Shown one piece after another: positions 26,519-35,199 of a stretch of 44,355 nt of DNA (the first letter of the stretch is position 1; each line of letters begins with the position of its first letter). The DNA lies in NCBI RefSeq assembly GCF_024505165.1, contig NZ_JANIBK010000022.1:1-44355 (forward strand). The letters run 5' to 3'. Under the pieces are notes generated by a model that ran no database searches, had not been told where the DNA came from, and saw nothing but the letters and a program-made list of their open reading frames with translations. The translations under genes were made by a program, and so were the position numbers. This DNA is from Methylomonas rivi. Its GTDB lineage: Bacteria > Pseudomonadota > Gammaproteobacteria > Methylococcales > Methylomonadaceae.

Positions 26519-27598
26519 TTATGCTTTGATCATGGCGAAACTGTCGTGATCTTCCACTGCGGCAGCGGCTCTTCTGATCAATTCAAGATTGGTTTCGTGC
26601 TGCATCATACCCCCTATCGCCAACGTCACCACCATGGCCTCGAACGGATAGACCAGATGCATCCGATAACGCCGCAGCAGATTATCCTCATCCAGCCCGG
26701 CCGCCCCGGTATTGGCCAATTGCTCGACATACTGATCCAATAGACTCTTTTCGTGTTTACGCCGCAGCTGCGGCTCCAACGCCGTCGCCAAAAAATACGC
26801 CACATCGCCGATCCCTTCGCCGATGCGCACCAGTTGCCAGTCCAAAAAACCCGGTTCCGCGCCGGCCCAAAAAATATTGCCGGGATGGCAGTCGTAGTGC
26901 ACCAGCGTTTTGGCATCCGTGTTCAATAATTGTTTGATAGCGCGCCGGTTGACCGCATAATTCAGGGCCGGCCGGTGGAGTTTTTTCCCGATCAAACCGC
27001 CGGCTTGATGCAAGCCGCGTTTCATAAAAGGGTAAGCCATCAGCGTACCCATATGGTTTTCCATTTGGTGAGAGAAACCGTTTAACCAGCGGTGCCCGTG
27101 CAACAGGCTGGGCTTGTTTCGATAATGGCCATGCAGTTGCGCCAAATGGGTAATCACCCGGCTGGCCTGATCGTAAGTCAACGCATCGGCGGCCATTCCC
27201 GGTCTAAAATCATACTCGGCCAAATCGCTCATTACCAGCGTGGAGCCCCGTCCGAAACGGCTTTCCGCCGCCAAAATGCGCGGCAATTTAAGCGGAATGC
27301 CGGCGGAAAGCGAACGGTAAAAACTCACCTCTTTATGCAGAAAACGCGGTACGGCCGTAATTAAGCGCGGTTTCAGCGCCAATGACGGGGTTTTGATAAA
27401 CCAGCGCGCGGGCACGGCGCCATTGGCATCATGGTGTACTTCAGCCCGCAAACGAGTGGATGTACCTACATCGACCGAATAAACGTCGACGCCAAACACT
27501 CTGGCGTCGGGCGCGAAGCGGTTAACGATACGTTGCGCCCATTTTACCGATAAGTCTTTCGGGCGGTGTACCACAATATTTTTATTTGGATTACCCAT
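26519..27598 (-). CDS. APH-like phosphotransferase (protein-kinase fold)
   Basis: A 359-residue protein of the aminoglycoside-phosphotransferase/choline-kinase superfamily. The catalytic loop is LVHYDCHPGNIFW near residue 240, with the metal-binding FLDWQLVRIGEGIGDVAYFL following. A conserved helix with RYRMHLVYPFEAMV sits near the end. The family phosphorylates small molecules; the substrate here is unknown, and resistance should not be assumed. The start is unclear: a TTG at 27646 adds 16 hydrophobic residues, while the ATG at 27598 has no good ribosome-binding site. It follows the CPBP gene on the same strand and probably ends the bioA transcript. Confidence 0.8.
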   Translation of the reverse strand: MGNPNKNIVVHRPKDLSVKWAQRIVNRFAPDARVFGVDVYSVDVGTSTRLRAEVHHDANGAVPARWFIKTPSLALKPRLITAVPRFLHKEVSFYRSLSAGIPLKLPRILAAESRFGRGSTLVMSDLAEYDFRPGMAADALTYDQASRVITHLAQLHGHYRNKPSLLHGHRWLNGFSHQMENHMGTLMAYPFMKRGLHQAGGLIGKKLHRPALNYAVNRRAIKQLLNTDAKTLVHYDCHPGNIFWAGAEPGFLDWQLVRIGEGIGDVAYFLATALEPQLRRKHEKSLLDQYVEQLANTGAAGLDEDNLLRRYRMHLVYPFEAMVVTLAIGGMMQHETNLELIRRAAAAVEDHDSFAMIKA

Positions 27599-27670
27599 AT
27601 CAATATTAAACACTGCTAATACAGCAAAAACAACAAATATCGCCAAGGACTCATCGTTTTTTGCCGGCGA

Positions 27671-28555
27671 TTAGTTTTCCGGTTTCGGTAGTTGCCCGAT
27701 TTTTAGCCAGGCCCATACCGCTATAGTTAACCAGACGCCGACCAACGGCCCCACCACGCCATCATAAGCAGTATTGACCAGATACAGATAATCGGACTGC
27801 AGGTTAACGTTACACAAATCCTTGCTGATTTTGATCTGCCAGACCCAACCGGCATGGCAGCCGATACACAAAGCCAGGCTTTGCGGTACGCGGGTTCTGA
27901 GCACCGCCAAAAACACTCCGACTACAAACAGGGCCAGCAAAGCGGTTAAATAGCGGGGGTCCAGCCAATTGACGAAGGCTTCCGCCATTAACCGGAACCC
28001 GCTACCAAGCGTTTGTTCGGCATGAGGAATCTGGGTTTTGCTTTTTAAAAAATGCAGCGCCGCATAATAAAACGCACTGACGCCCATGGCGGCAAGCAGC
28101 GGCAACCGGCGCCGCAAGGCGCTTAACAGCAAGCCGCGAAACAGCATCTCCTCGCCGACACCGATCAACAAGGCCAAAAATAAGGATAAGGCGGTTTTTT
28201 CCAGCACTTTGCCGGGCGTCCAGACCCTTGATGAGTCCCAGACATGCACATCCAAGGCATACAGCAACAGCAGCACCGGCGCCAAGGTCAGCACGGCAAA
28301 TAACAGGCCTTGCCCCATTTGCTTGAAAAATCTCGGCGCCGGTGTAAAGCCCAGTTCCGCCCAACTCAGCCGCAGCATGTTTCGTAACGGAAAAATACTC
28401 AGCAGCAACAGGATCAAGGTCAATTTGCTAATGACTTTGTGTAATGGCAGCACGTCGCCCGCCAAGCGCAGCAAACCGAAACCCAACAGACTGGCCACCG
28501 CCGACAACCCCACGATTATCGCCAACGGCGCAAACATCATCGTCAGCCGGCCCAT
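27671..28555 (-). CDS. CPBP-family intramembrane metalloprotease
   Basis: A 294-residue membrane protein with about eight hydrophobic segments. The three Abi/CAAX-protease motifs are present: EExxxR in GVGEEMLFRGLLL near residue 142, FxxxH-type YYAALHFL near 170 and a later H in CIGCHAGWVW near 240. Members cut membrane-anchored substrates (Rce1 relatives) and may act in protein maturation or bacteriocin immunity. The ATG at 28555 overlaps the rsmE stop (ATGA) with GGGGAG upstream; a GTG at 28573 is the alternative. The substrate is unknown. Confidence 0.88.
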   Translation of the reverse strand: MGRLTMMFAPLAIIVGLSAVASLLGFGLLRLAGDVLPLHKVISKLTLILLLLSIFPLRNMLRLSWAELGFTPAPRFFKQMGQGLLFAVLTLAPVLLLLYALDVHVWDSSRVWTPGKVLEKTALSLFLALLIGVGEEMLFRGLLLSALRRRLPLLAAMGVSAFYYAALHFLKSKTQIPHAEQTLGSGFRLMAEAFVNWLDPRYLTALLALFVVGVFLAVLRTRVPQSLALCIGCHAGWVWQIKISKDLCNVNLQSDYLYLVNTAYDGVVGPLVGVWLTIAVWAWLKIGQLPKPEN

Positions 28556-29283
28556 CAGCAAAAATCTCCCCACAGGGTTTGCACCGCGCTCAATGCCGAT
28601 AACACGGCGGTTTCGGTACGTAAAATTCGGCCCCCCAGCCTGACCGGGATAAACCCGGCCGCTTTGGCAAATTGCCTTTCACTGTCGCTGAAACCGCCTT
28701 CCGGGCCGGATAACAGGGTAATGTGATTGTTTTCCGGTCGGCAATCCGCCAGGGTTTGAGCAGCATAAGGATCTAAAAACACCCGTAAGCCCTGCTGCCT
28801 GCTCACCCATTCCGCTAACTCGGCAATCTCGTCCATGACCGGCACACGGGTACGGCCTGACTGTTCGGCGGCATGCTGAACAATATGCCGCCAATGCTGC
28901 AGGCGCTGCTGTTTTTTGTCGTCATTAAGCTTTGCCACGCAACGTTCGGTGAACAATGGCGTTAATTGGGCTACGCCCAACTCCACCGCTTTTTGTACGG
29001 CCCAGTCCATGCGGTCGCCACGGGAAATCCCCATGCCCAGCGTCACCGCCAATGGCGACTCCACGTCGCGATCCGAGAATTGTTCGATTTCCACCCGCAC
29101 GCATTTGCGGCTGACTTCGCTGAAGCGGCTCCGGTACTCACCGCCCTGGCCATTGAACAATACAATGGCCTGATCCTGCTTGAGCCGTAACACGCTGCGC
29201 ACATAATGCGCCGCGTCTTCGTCCAGCTCGATACGGCTGCCGACATTGAGCGGCGCGCTGACATATAAACGGGAAACGCGCAT
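28555..29283 (-). CDS. rsmE: 16S rRNA m3U1498 methyltransferase
   Basis: RsmE methylates N3 of U1498 in 16S rRNA using AdoMet. The 242-residue protein has the N-terminal PUA-like domain (MRVSRLYVSAPL to about 75). A SPOUT knot domain follows, with LLSGPEGGFSDSE near 190 and the AdoMet-binding LGGRILRTETAVLSAL near 217. The ATG at 29283 overlaps the bioA stop (ATGA), and its own stop overlaps the CPBP start, so three genes are coupled. A longer frame to 29316 lies inside bioA and is rejected. Confidence 0.96.
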   Translation of the reverse strand: MRVSRLYVSAPLNVGSRIELDEDAAHYVRSVLRLKQDQAIVLFNGQGGEYRSRFSEVSRKCVRVEIEQFSDRDVESPLAVTLGMGISRGDRMDWAVQKAVELGVAQLTPLFTERCVAKLNDDKKQQRLQHWRHIVQHAAEQSGRTRVPVMDEIAELAEWVSRQQGLRVFLDPYAAQTLADCRPENNHITLLSGPEGGFSDSERQFAKAAGFIPVRLGGRILRTETAVLSALSAVQTLWGDFC

Positions 29284-30632
29284 CAGTCTTGGGTCGCCAA
29301 CTGGATGCCATGCCATGCCACTTCGACCATCAGTTCTATCTCCTGCTCGGTAATTACATAGGGCGGCATAAAATAAATGACATTGCCCAGCGGACGCAAC
29401 AACACACCTTGCGATAATGCGTACTGGTACACTTTTAATCCACGGCGTTGCTGCCAGGGATACGCTTCGCGAGTCAGCCGGTTTTTGACCAACTCAATGG
29501 CGAGAATCATGCCGGTTTGGCGAACTTCGGCAACATGCGGATGCTGCTTAAAGCGTTCCGCCGCTCTGGCCATCGCGGCGGCCAATCGGCGGTTATTACC
29601 CAGCACATCCTGACTTTGAAACAAGCCGATGGTCGCCAACGCCGCCCGGCAGCCCAAGGCATTTCCGGTGTAACTATGCGAATGCAAAAACGCCGTCAGA
29701 TTTTGATAATCGTCGTAAAACGCCTGATAGACGGTATCGGTGGTCAATACCGCCGACAACGGCAAATAACCGCCGGTCAGCCCTTTGGACAAGCACATGA
29801 AATCCGGGCTGATGTTCGCCTGCTCGCAAGCAAACAGTGTGCTGGTACGACCAAAACCAACCGCAATTTCATCGGCGATCAAATGCACGCGATATTTGTC
29901 GCAAGCTTCCCGCAATAACGTCAAATAAACCGGATCGTACATGCGCATGCCGCCGGCGCATTGCACCAGCGGCTCGACAATCACCGCGCTCACCGTGTCC
30001 GCATGACGCGCCAAAGTTTGCTCCATATCGGCAAATCGGCGGATGGAATAATCTCGCCAACTTTCACCGGCTTCCCGGTTATAACAATCCGGACTGGCTA
30101 CGCTGATCACATCCATCAGCAACGGCCCGTAAGTGTCTTTATATAAGGCCACATTACCCACCGCCAGCGCCCCCAAGGTTTCGCCGTGGTAACTATTTTC
30201 CAGGGTAACGAATTTGGTTTTCCGGCTTTGGCCCAGATTGCGCCAATAATGGAAACTCATCTTCAGCGCGATTTCAATCGCCGACGAGCCGTTATCGGCG
30301 TAAAAGCATTTGTTCAAACCCGGCGGCGTAATTTCCACCAGCTTTTCAGCCAGCTCGACCGCTGCCTGATGGGTAAAGCCGCCCAGGATCACATGCTCCA
30401 ACGTATCCAGCTGGGCTTTTACGGCATGATTGATAACGGGATTACAATGCCCGAACAGATTCACCCACCAGGAGCTGACGGCATCCAAATAACGCTTGCC
30501 GTCGAAATCCTCCAACCACACACCCTGGCCGGATTTGATCGGAATCAGCGGCAGTTGCTCATGATCCTTCATCTGGCTGCAGGGATGCCAGAGCACGGCC
30601 AAATCGCGTTTAACAAGAGTTTGATTATTCAT
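29283..30632 (-). CDS. bioA: adenosylmethionine-8-amino-7-oxononanoate transaminase
   Basis: BioA converts KAPA to DAPA in biotin synthesis, with AdoMet as amino donor and PLP as cofactor. The 449-residue protein shows WHPCSQMKDHE near 15, SSWWVNLFGHCNP near 53 and DNGSSAIEIALKM near 113. It also has the PLP aspartate in IADEIAVGFGRT near 245 and the PLP lysine in LSKGLTGGYLPLSA near 274. No other bio gene is present, so the biotin pathway is split. The ATG lacks a clear ribosome-binding site and begins 12 nt after the ahcY terminator T-tract, so its leader must include that hairpin. Confidence 0.96.
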   Translation of the reverse strand: MNNQTLVKRDLAVLWHPCSQMKDHEQLPLIPIKSGQGVWLEDFDGKRYLDAVSSWWVNLFGHCNPVINHAVKAQLDTLEHVILGGFTHQAAVELAEKLVEITPPGLNKCFYADNGSSAIEIALKMSFHYWRNLGQSRKTKFVTLENSYHGETLGALAVGNVALYKDTYGPLLMDVISVASPDCYNREAGESWRDYSIRRFADMEQTLARHADTVSAVIVEPLVQCAGGMRMYDPVYLTLLREACDKYRVHLIADEIAVGFGRTSTLFACEQANISPDFMCLSKGLTGGYLPLSAVLTTDTVYQAFYDDYQNLTAFLHSHSYTGNALGCRAALATIGLFQSQDVLGNNRRLAAAMARAAERFKQHPHVAEVRQTGMILAIELVKNRLTREAYPWQQRRGLKVYQYALSQGVLLRPLGNVIYFMPPYVITEQEIELMVEVAWHGIQLATQD

Positions 30633-30644
30633 CGGTCAAAACTG

Positions 30645-30668
30645 AAAAAGGGGCTTTTCAGCCCCTTT
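30645..30668 (-). terminator. intrinsic terminator after ahcY
   Basis: An 8-bp stem AAAGGGGC/GCCCCTTT with a 6-nt loop, followed on the minus strand by TTTTTC. It lies 20 nt after the ahcY stop and immediately before bioA. Confidence 0.85.
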
Positions 30669-30688
30669 GTATTGAGTCAAATAAACGC

Positions 30689-31981
30689 TTAGTAACGATA
30701 ATGGTCCGGTTTATAAGGGCCTTCGACCGGTACATTAATATACGCCGCCTGTTCGGGGCTCAACTGGGTCAATTTGACGCCGATTTGCGCCAAATGCGCG
30801 CGGGCCACTTTTTCATCCAGTTTTTTCGGCAATACATAGACCTTGTTTTCGTAGCCGCCTGCGTTGGTCCACAATTCGATTTGGGCCAACACTTGGTTAC
30901 AGAAAGAGTTGGACATCACGAAGCTAGGGTGGCCGGTAGCGCAACCCAAATTCACCAAGCGGCCTTCCGCCAACACGATGATGCGCTTGCCGTCGGGGAA
31001 GATCACATGATCGACTTGCGGCTTGATGTTTTCCCAGGTGTACTGGCGAATCGCGGCAATTTCGATTTCGGAATCGAAGTGGCCGATATTGCAGACGATG
31101 GCTTGGTCGCGCATGGCTTTCATGTGTTCATGCGTAATGACGCCCACATTGCCGGTCGCGGTAACGAAGATATTGGCGAGAGGTGCCGCTTCGTCCATGG
31201 TTACTACGCGGTAGCCTTCCATGGCCGCCTGCAGGGCGCAGATCGGGTCGATTTCGGTAATCAGCACGGTGGCGCCCAAGCCGCGCAACGATTGCGCGCA
31301 GCCTTTACCCACGTCGCCGTAACCGCATACCACGGCGATCTTACCCGCCACCATGACGTCGGTGGCGCGTTTGATACCGTCGACCAGGGATTCGCGGCAA
31401 CCGTACAGGTTATCGAATTTGGATTTGGTAACCGAGTCGTTGACGTTGAAGGCAGGCACTTTCAGCGTGCCTTTGGCAACCCGCTCGGTCAAGCGCAGCA
31501 CGCCGGTAGTGGTTTCTTCCGATAAACCTTTCACCTCGGCCATCAATTCCGGGAAGTTGTCGTGCATCATATTGGTCAAATCGCCGCCGTCGTCCAGAAT
31601 CATATTCGGACGCCAGCCGTTCGAACCCAGGATGGTTTGCTCTATACACCATTCGGCTTCGGCCTCGGTTTCGCCTTTCCAGGCAAACACCGGAACACCG
31701 GCCGCCGCAATCGCCGCCGCCGCATGATCCTGAGTCGAGAAGATGTTGCAGGACGACCAGCGCACTTCGGCGCCCAGTGCAGTCAGGGTTTCGATCAGCA
31801 CCGCGGTTTGGATGGTCATGTGCAAGCAACCGGCGATACGCGCGCCTTTTAGCGGCTGTTGCGCACCGAATTCCGCGCGCAAAGCCATCAGACCCGGCAT
31901 TTCGGTTTCGGCGATGTTGATTTCTTTCCGTCCCCAGTCCGCCAGGCTAATGTCGGCGACTTTGTAATCGGTTTGACTCAT
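30689..31981 (-). CDS. ahcY: adenosylhomocysteinase
   Basis: AhcY splits S-adenosylhomocysteine to adenosine and homocysteine, relieving product inhibition of methyltransferases. The 430-residue enzyme binds NAD: the Rossmann loop is [16 protein letters not shown] near residue 215, substrate-binding residues lie in [13 protein letters not shown] near 54 and [13 protein letters not shown] near 178, and the C-terminus is the diagnostic KPDHYRY. GGGAG eight bases upstream supports the ATG. It starts 18 nt after metK, so one transcript makes and recycles AdoMet; a terminator follows. Confidence 0.98.
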   Translation of the reverse strand: MSQTDYKVADISLADWGRKEINIAETEMPGLMALRAEFGAQQPLKGARIAGCLHMTIQTAVLIETLTALGAEVRWSSCNIFSTQDHAAAAIAAAGVPVFAWKGETEAEAEWCIEQTILGSNGWRPNMILDDGGDLTNMMHDNFPELMAEVKGLSEETTTGVLRLTERVAKGTLKVPAFNVNDSVTKSKFDNLYGCRESLVDGIKRATDVMVAGKIAVVCGYGDVGKGCAQSLRGLGATVLITEIDPICALQAAMEGYRVVTMDEAAPLANIFVTATGNVGVITHEHMKAMRDQAIVCNIGHFDSEIEIAAIRQYTWENIKPQVDHVIFPDGKRIIVLAEGRLVNLGCATGHPSFVMSNSFCNQVLAQIELWTNAGGYENKVYVLPKKLDEKVARAHLAQIGVKLTQLSPEQAAYINVPVEGPYKPDHYRY

Positions 31982-31999
31982 TCTATTGCTCCCTAAATA

Positions 32000-33160
32000 T
32001 TAAATGCCGGCGGCGTCTTTTAACGCTTCGGCTTTATCGGTTTTTTCCCAGCTAAAGCTGGCTTCGTTACGCCCGAAATGTCCATAGGCCGCTGTTGGGC
32101 GGTAAATCGGTTTCAACAAGCCCAATTGCGCGATCAAGCCTTTCGGTCTCAAATCGAAATGCTCGCGGATGATTTCGACCAAACGCGCTTCTTCGACTTT
32201 ACCGGTACCAAAAGTTTCAACGGTGATGGAAGTTGGCTCGGCCACGCCGATCGCATAAGACACTTGTATCTCGCAACGTTCCGCCAAACCGGCGGCGACG
32301 ATGTTTTTGGCTACATAGCGGGCCATATAGGCAGCCGATCTATCCACTTTGGACGGATCCTTACCGGAGAATGCGCCGCCACCGTGTCTGGCCATACCGC
32401 CGTAGGTATCGACGATAATTTTACGGCCGGTCAAGCCGCAGTCGCCCACCGGGCCGCCGATAATGAACTGGCCGGTCGGGTTGATGAAATATTTGGTGTC
32501 TTTATGCAGCCATTCCGCCGGCAGGGTTGGCAGAATGATTTCGTCCATCACCGCTTCTTCCAACAGTTTGCCGCCAACTTCGGGGGCATGCTGAGTCGAC
32601 AGAACCACGGCATCGATCGCGACCGGCTTATTGTTCTCGTAGCGGAAAGTCACCTGGCTTTTGGCGTCCGGACGCAACCAGGGCAGAGTTTTGTTTTTAC
32701 GCAATTGCGCCTGTCTTTCTACTAATCGATGAGCGTAAGTAATCGGAGCCGGCATGAACACGTCGGTTTCATTGCTGGCATAGCCGAACATCAAACCTTG
32801 GTCGCCAGCGCCTTGTTCGTGATTGTCGGACTCATCCACACCCATGGCGATATCCGCCGATTGTTTGCCTATAGCATTCAACACCGCGCAACTGTTACCA
32901 TCGAAACCGATGTCGCCGTGATCGTAACCGATTTCACAAACGACTTTTCTGACCAGTTCTTCGGTGTCCACCCAGGCATCGGTGGTAATCTCGCCGGCCA
33001 GGATCACCATACCGGTTTTTACCAAGGTTTCGCACGCGACTCTGGAACGCGGGTCTTGCGCCAGCAATGCATCGACAACAGCATCGGAAATTTGGTCGGC
33101 CACTTTATCGGGATGACCTTCGGATACGGATTCAGAGGTAAAAAGATAGTTATTATTCAC
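32000..33160 (-). CDS. metK: S-adenosylmethionine synthetase
   Basis: MetK makes AdoMet from methionine and ATP. The 386-residue protein has [19 protein letters not shown] at the start, [12 protein letters not shown] near 117 and the P-loop-like [19 protein letters not shown] near 260. The start codon is GTG at 33160, preceded by GAGG about 12 nt away. Only about 36 nt separate it from the tRNA terminator, too short for a SAM riboswitch. With ahcY downstream it forms a methyl-cycle pair. Confidence 0.98.
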   Translation of the reverse strand: MNNNYLFTSESVSEGHPDKVADQISDAVVDALLAQDPRSRVACETLVKTGMVILAGEITTDAWVDTEELVRKVVCEIGYDHGDIGFDGNSCAVLNAIGKQSADIAMGVDESDNHEQGAGDQGLMFGYASNETDVFMPAPITYAHRLVERQAQLRKNKTLPWLRPDAKSQVTFRYENNKPVAIDAVVLSTQHAPEVGGKLLEEAVMDEIILPTLPAEWLHKDTKYFINPTGQFIIGGPVGDCGLTGRKIIVDTYGGMARHGGGAFSGKDPSKVDRSAAYMARYVAKNIVAAGLAERCEIQVSYAIGVAEPTSITVETFGTGKVEEARLVEIIREHFDLRPKGLIAQLGLLKPIYRPTAAYGHFGRNEASFSWEKTDKAEALKDAAGI

Positions 33161-33196
33161 GGTGACACACCTCGCGATTAAATAGTGTGAATATAG

Positions 33197-33219
33197 AAAA
33201 GGCCGCTTTAAACGGCCTT
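33197..33219 (-). terminator. intrinsic terminator after tRNA-Ile2
   Basis: A 7-bp stem AAGGCCG/CGGCCTT with a 7-nt loop, followed on the minus strand by TTTTC. It closes the rpoD-tRNA transcript or the tRNA alone, just before metK. Confidence 0.75.
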
Positions 33220-33227
33220 GGGTATTA

Positions 33228-33304
33228 TGGTGGGCCCTGTAGGACTTGAACCTACGACCTGCCGATTATGAGTCGGAAGCTCTAACCAACTGAGCTAAGG
33301 GCCC
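33228..33304 (-). tRNA. ileX: tRNA-Ile2 (anticodon CAT, lysidine type)
   Basis: A 77-nt cloverleaf with acceptor GGGCCCT/AGGGCCC, anticodon loop CTCATAA (CAT) and encoded CCA. CAT could mean Met or Ile2. The acceptor-end sequence, the T-arm GGTTCAAGTCC and the place next to rpoD match E. coli ileX, whose anticodon C becomes lysidine to read AUA. A Met elongator remains the alternative. Confidence 0.8.
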
Positions 33305-33309
33305 GGCGT

Positions 33310-35124
33310 TTATTCGCCATCCAGGAAACAGCGCAATTGCTCCGACCTTGACGGATGGCGTAACTTTCTAAGCGCTTTGGCCTCGATCTGACGAATCCTT
33401 TCCCGGGTAACGTCAAATTGCTTACCCACCTCTTCAAGAGTATGGTCGGTATTCATGTTGATGCCAAAACGCATGCGTAACACTTTCGCTTCCCGAGCAG
33501 TCAAACCCGCCAACACATTCTGAGTCGATTCGCGAAGGCCGGCGATTGTAGCAGATTCCACCGGCGATAGCATCTTGGAATCTTCGATAAAATCCCCCAG
33601 ATGCGAGTCTTCATCGTCGCCGATCGGGGTTTCCATGGAAATCGGCTCTTTGGCGATTTTCAGAACCTTACGGATTTTATCCTCCGGCATTTCCATGCGC
33701 TCGGCCAATTCTTCCGGCGTCGCTTCCCGGCCCATCTCTTGCAAAATCTGTCTGGAGACGCGATTCAGCTTGTTGATGGTTTCTATCATGTGCACCGGAA
33801 TCCGGATGGTCCTGGCTTGATCCGCAATCGAACGCGTGATGGCCTGCCGAATCCACCAAGTCGCATAAGTCGAAAACTTATACCCTCGGCGGTATTCGAA
33901 CTTATCCACCGCCTTCATCAAACCGATATTGCCCTCCTGGATCAAATCCAGGAATTGAAGACCTCGATTGGTGTATTTTTTGGCAATGGATATCACCAAA
34001 CGCAGGTTGGCCTCGATCATTTCTTTTTTGGCGCGTCTGGCCTTGGCTTCGCCCAGCGAAATATTGCGGCAAATATTTTTCAAATTCGCAATGCTCAGCC
34101 CGTGCCGCGCTTCAATGTCGGCCAACCTCTGCTGGGCGGATTGGATTTTTTCCCGGTTGGCGTTCAGCGCATCGGCATATTTAGGGTTGTCCTGAATAAA
34201 CTGATCCAGCCAATTCAATTGCGCTTCATTTTCGGTGAAGGCATTAATAAAATCCCGGCGCGGTATTTTGGTTTTTTTTACGCAAGCATCCATCACCTGC
34301 TTTTCCTGCTCGCGAATTGCCGCTATCAATTCGTCGGCAATAGACGTCATTCTTTTTAAATATTGCGGCGTCCATTTGAACTGGGAAAAAATCTCGCTCA
34401 GCGCATCGAAAGCCTTTTCCGACTTATCATGGCCGTAGCCGTGTTTTTTCACGGCCGCCACCGCAGTCTTTAAAGCCTTTTTCAGCAAATCGACTTTTTC
34501 CTTGACTTCATTATAATCGATGACCTTAACTTCTTCGTCGTCAGCCTCTTCCGCGGGTGTTTCTATTTCAATTTCATCAACTTCGACATCATCGATGTCG
34601 CTGTAGTCGACAAAACCTTGCACCAAGTCCCCCAGACGCGTGCTCGACTCCTCGTCGGCTACATTGGAAAAGGCTTCGATAAACGCGTCCACAATGAATC
34701 CGGATCGAGCAATGGCCGCTACCACTTGCCGCTGGCCTTCTTCAATGCGTTTAGCAATTTTCAGCTCTTGCTCGCGCGTCAGCAACTCAACAGACCCCAT
34801 CTCGCGCATATATAGACGCACCGGATCAGTTGTTCGGCCGAACTCGCTATCGACGGAAGCCAGTGCGGCCACTTCGGCCACCTCTTCGTCGTCGTCGGCG
34901 GAAACAACCGTATCGGCAGTAATCAGGGAATCGTCGTCGTCAGGCGCAACTTCATACACCTGAATACCCATGTCATTGATCATGCCGATAATATCGTCAA
35001 TCTGCTCGGGATCGATGATGTCGCTAGGTAAATGGTCGTTAACCTCGGCGTAGGTCAAATAACCTTGCGCCTTACCTTTTGCTATCAGCTGTTTCAGTTG
35101 GGATTGCTGTTGTTCTTGATTCAT
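33310..35124 (-). CDS. rpoD: RNA polymerase primary sigma factor (sigma70)
   Basis: RpoD directs RNA polymerase to housekeeping promoters. The 604-residue protein has region 1.1 at the N-terminus and an acidic non-conserved region around 180-205. Region 2 ([20 protein letters not shown], then [18 protein letters not shown]) is near 370-435. Region 3 follows, and region 4 has the helix-turn-helix [17 protein letters not shown] near 575. The tRNA-Ile2 gene is 5 nt downstream and dnaG 75 nt upstream, the classic arrangement. Confidence 0.98.
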   Translation of the reverse strand: MNQEQQQSQLKQLIAKGKAQGYLTYAEVNDHLPSDIIDPEQIDDIIGMINDMGIQVYEVAPDDDDSLITADTVVSADDDEEVAEVAALASVDSEFGRTTDPVRLYMREMGSVELLTREQELKIAKRIEEGQRQVVAAIARSGFIVDAFIEAFSNVADEESSTRLGDLVQGFVDYSDIDDVEVDEIEIETPAEEADDEEVKVIDYNEVKEKVDLLKKALKTAVAAVKKHGYGHDKSEKAFDALSEIFSQFKWTPQYLKRMTSIADELIAAIREQEKQVMDACVKKTKIPRRDFINAFTENEAQLNWLDQFIQDNPKYADALNANREKIQSAQQRLADIEARHGLSIANLKNICRNISLGEAKARRAKKEMIEANLRLVISIAKKYTNRGLQFLDLIQEGNIGLMKAVDKFEYRRGYKFSTYATWWIRQAITRSIADQARTIRIPVHMIETINKLNRVSRQILQEMGREATPEELAERMEMPEDKIRKVLKIAKEPISMETPIGDDEDSHLGDFIEDSKMLSPVESATIAGLRESTQNVLAGLTAREAKVLRMRFGINMNTDHTLEEVGKQFDVTRERIRQIEAKALRKLRHPSRSEQLRCFLDGE

Positions 35125-35199
35125 TCTTTACTCACAATACGTTTCAGCACCAGGCACCGCAGAACAGGGCATTTTAACAGTAAATGACAACACAATCAT

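Noticed and set aside
26519-27598. Antibiotic-resistance aminoglycoside kinase
   Set aside because: The fold and catalytic loop fit the wide APH/choline-kinase superfamily, but nothing indicates an antibiotic substrate or a resistance context.
33161-33196. SAM riboswitch upstream of metK
   Set aside because: Only about 36 nt lie between the preceding terminator and the start codon, with no fold matching a SAM aptamer.
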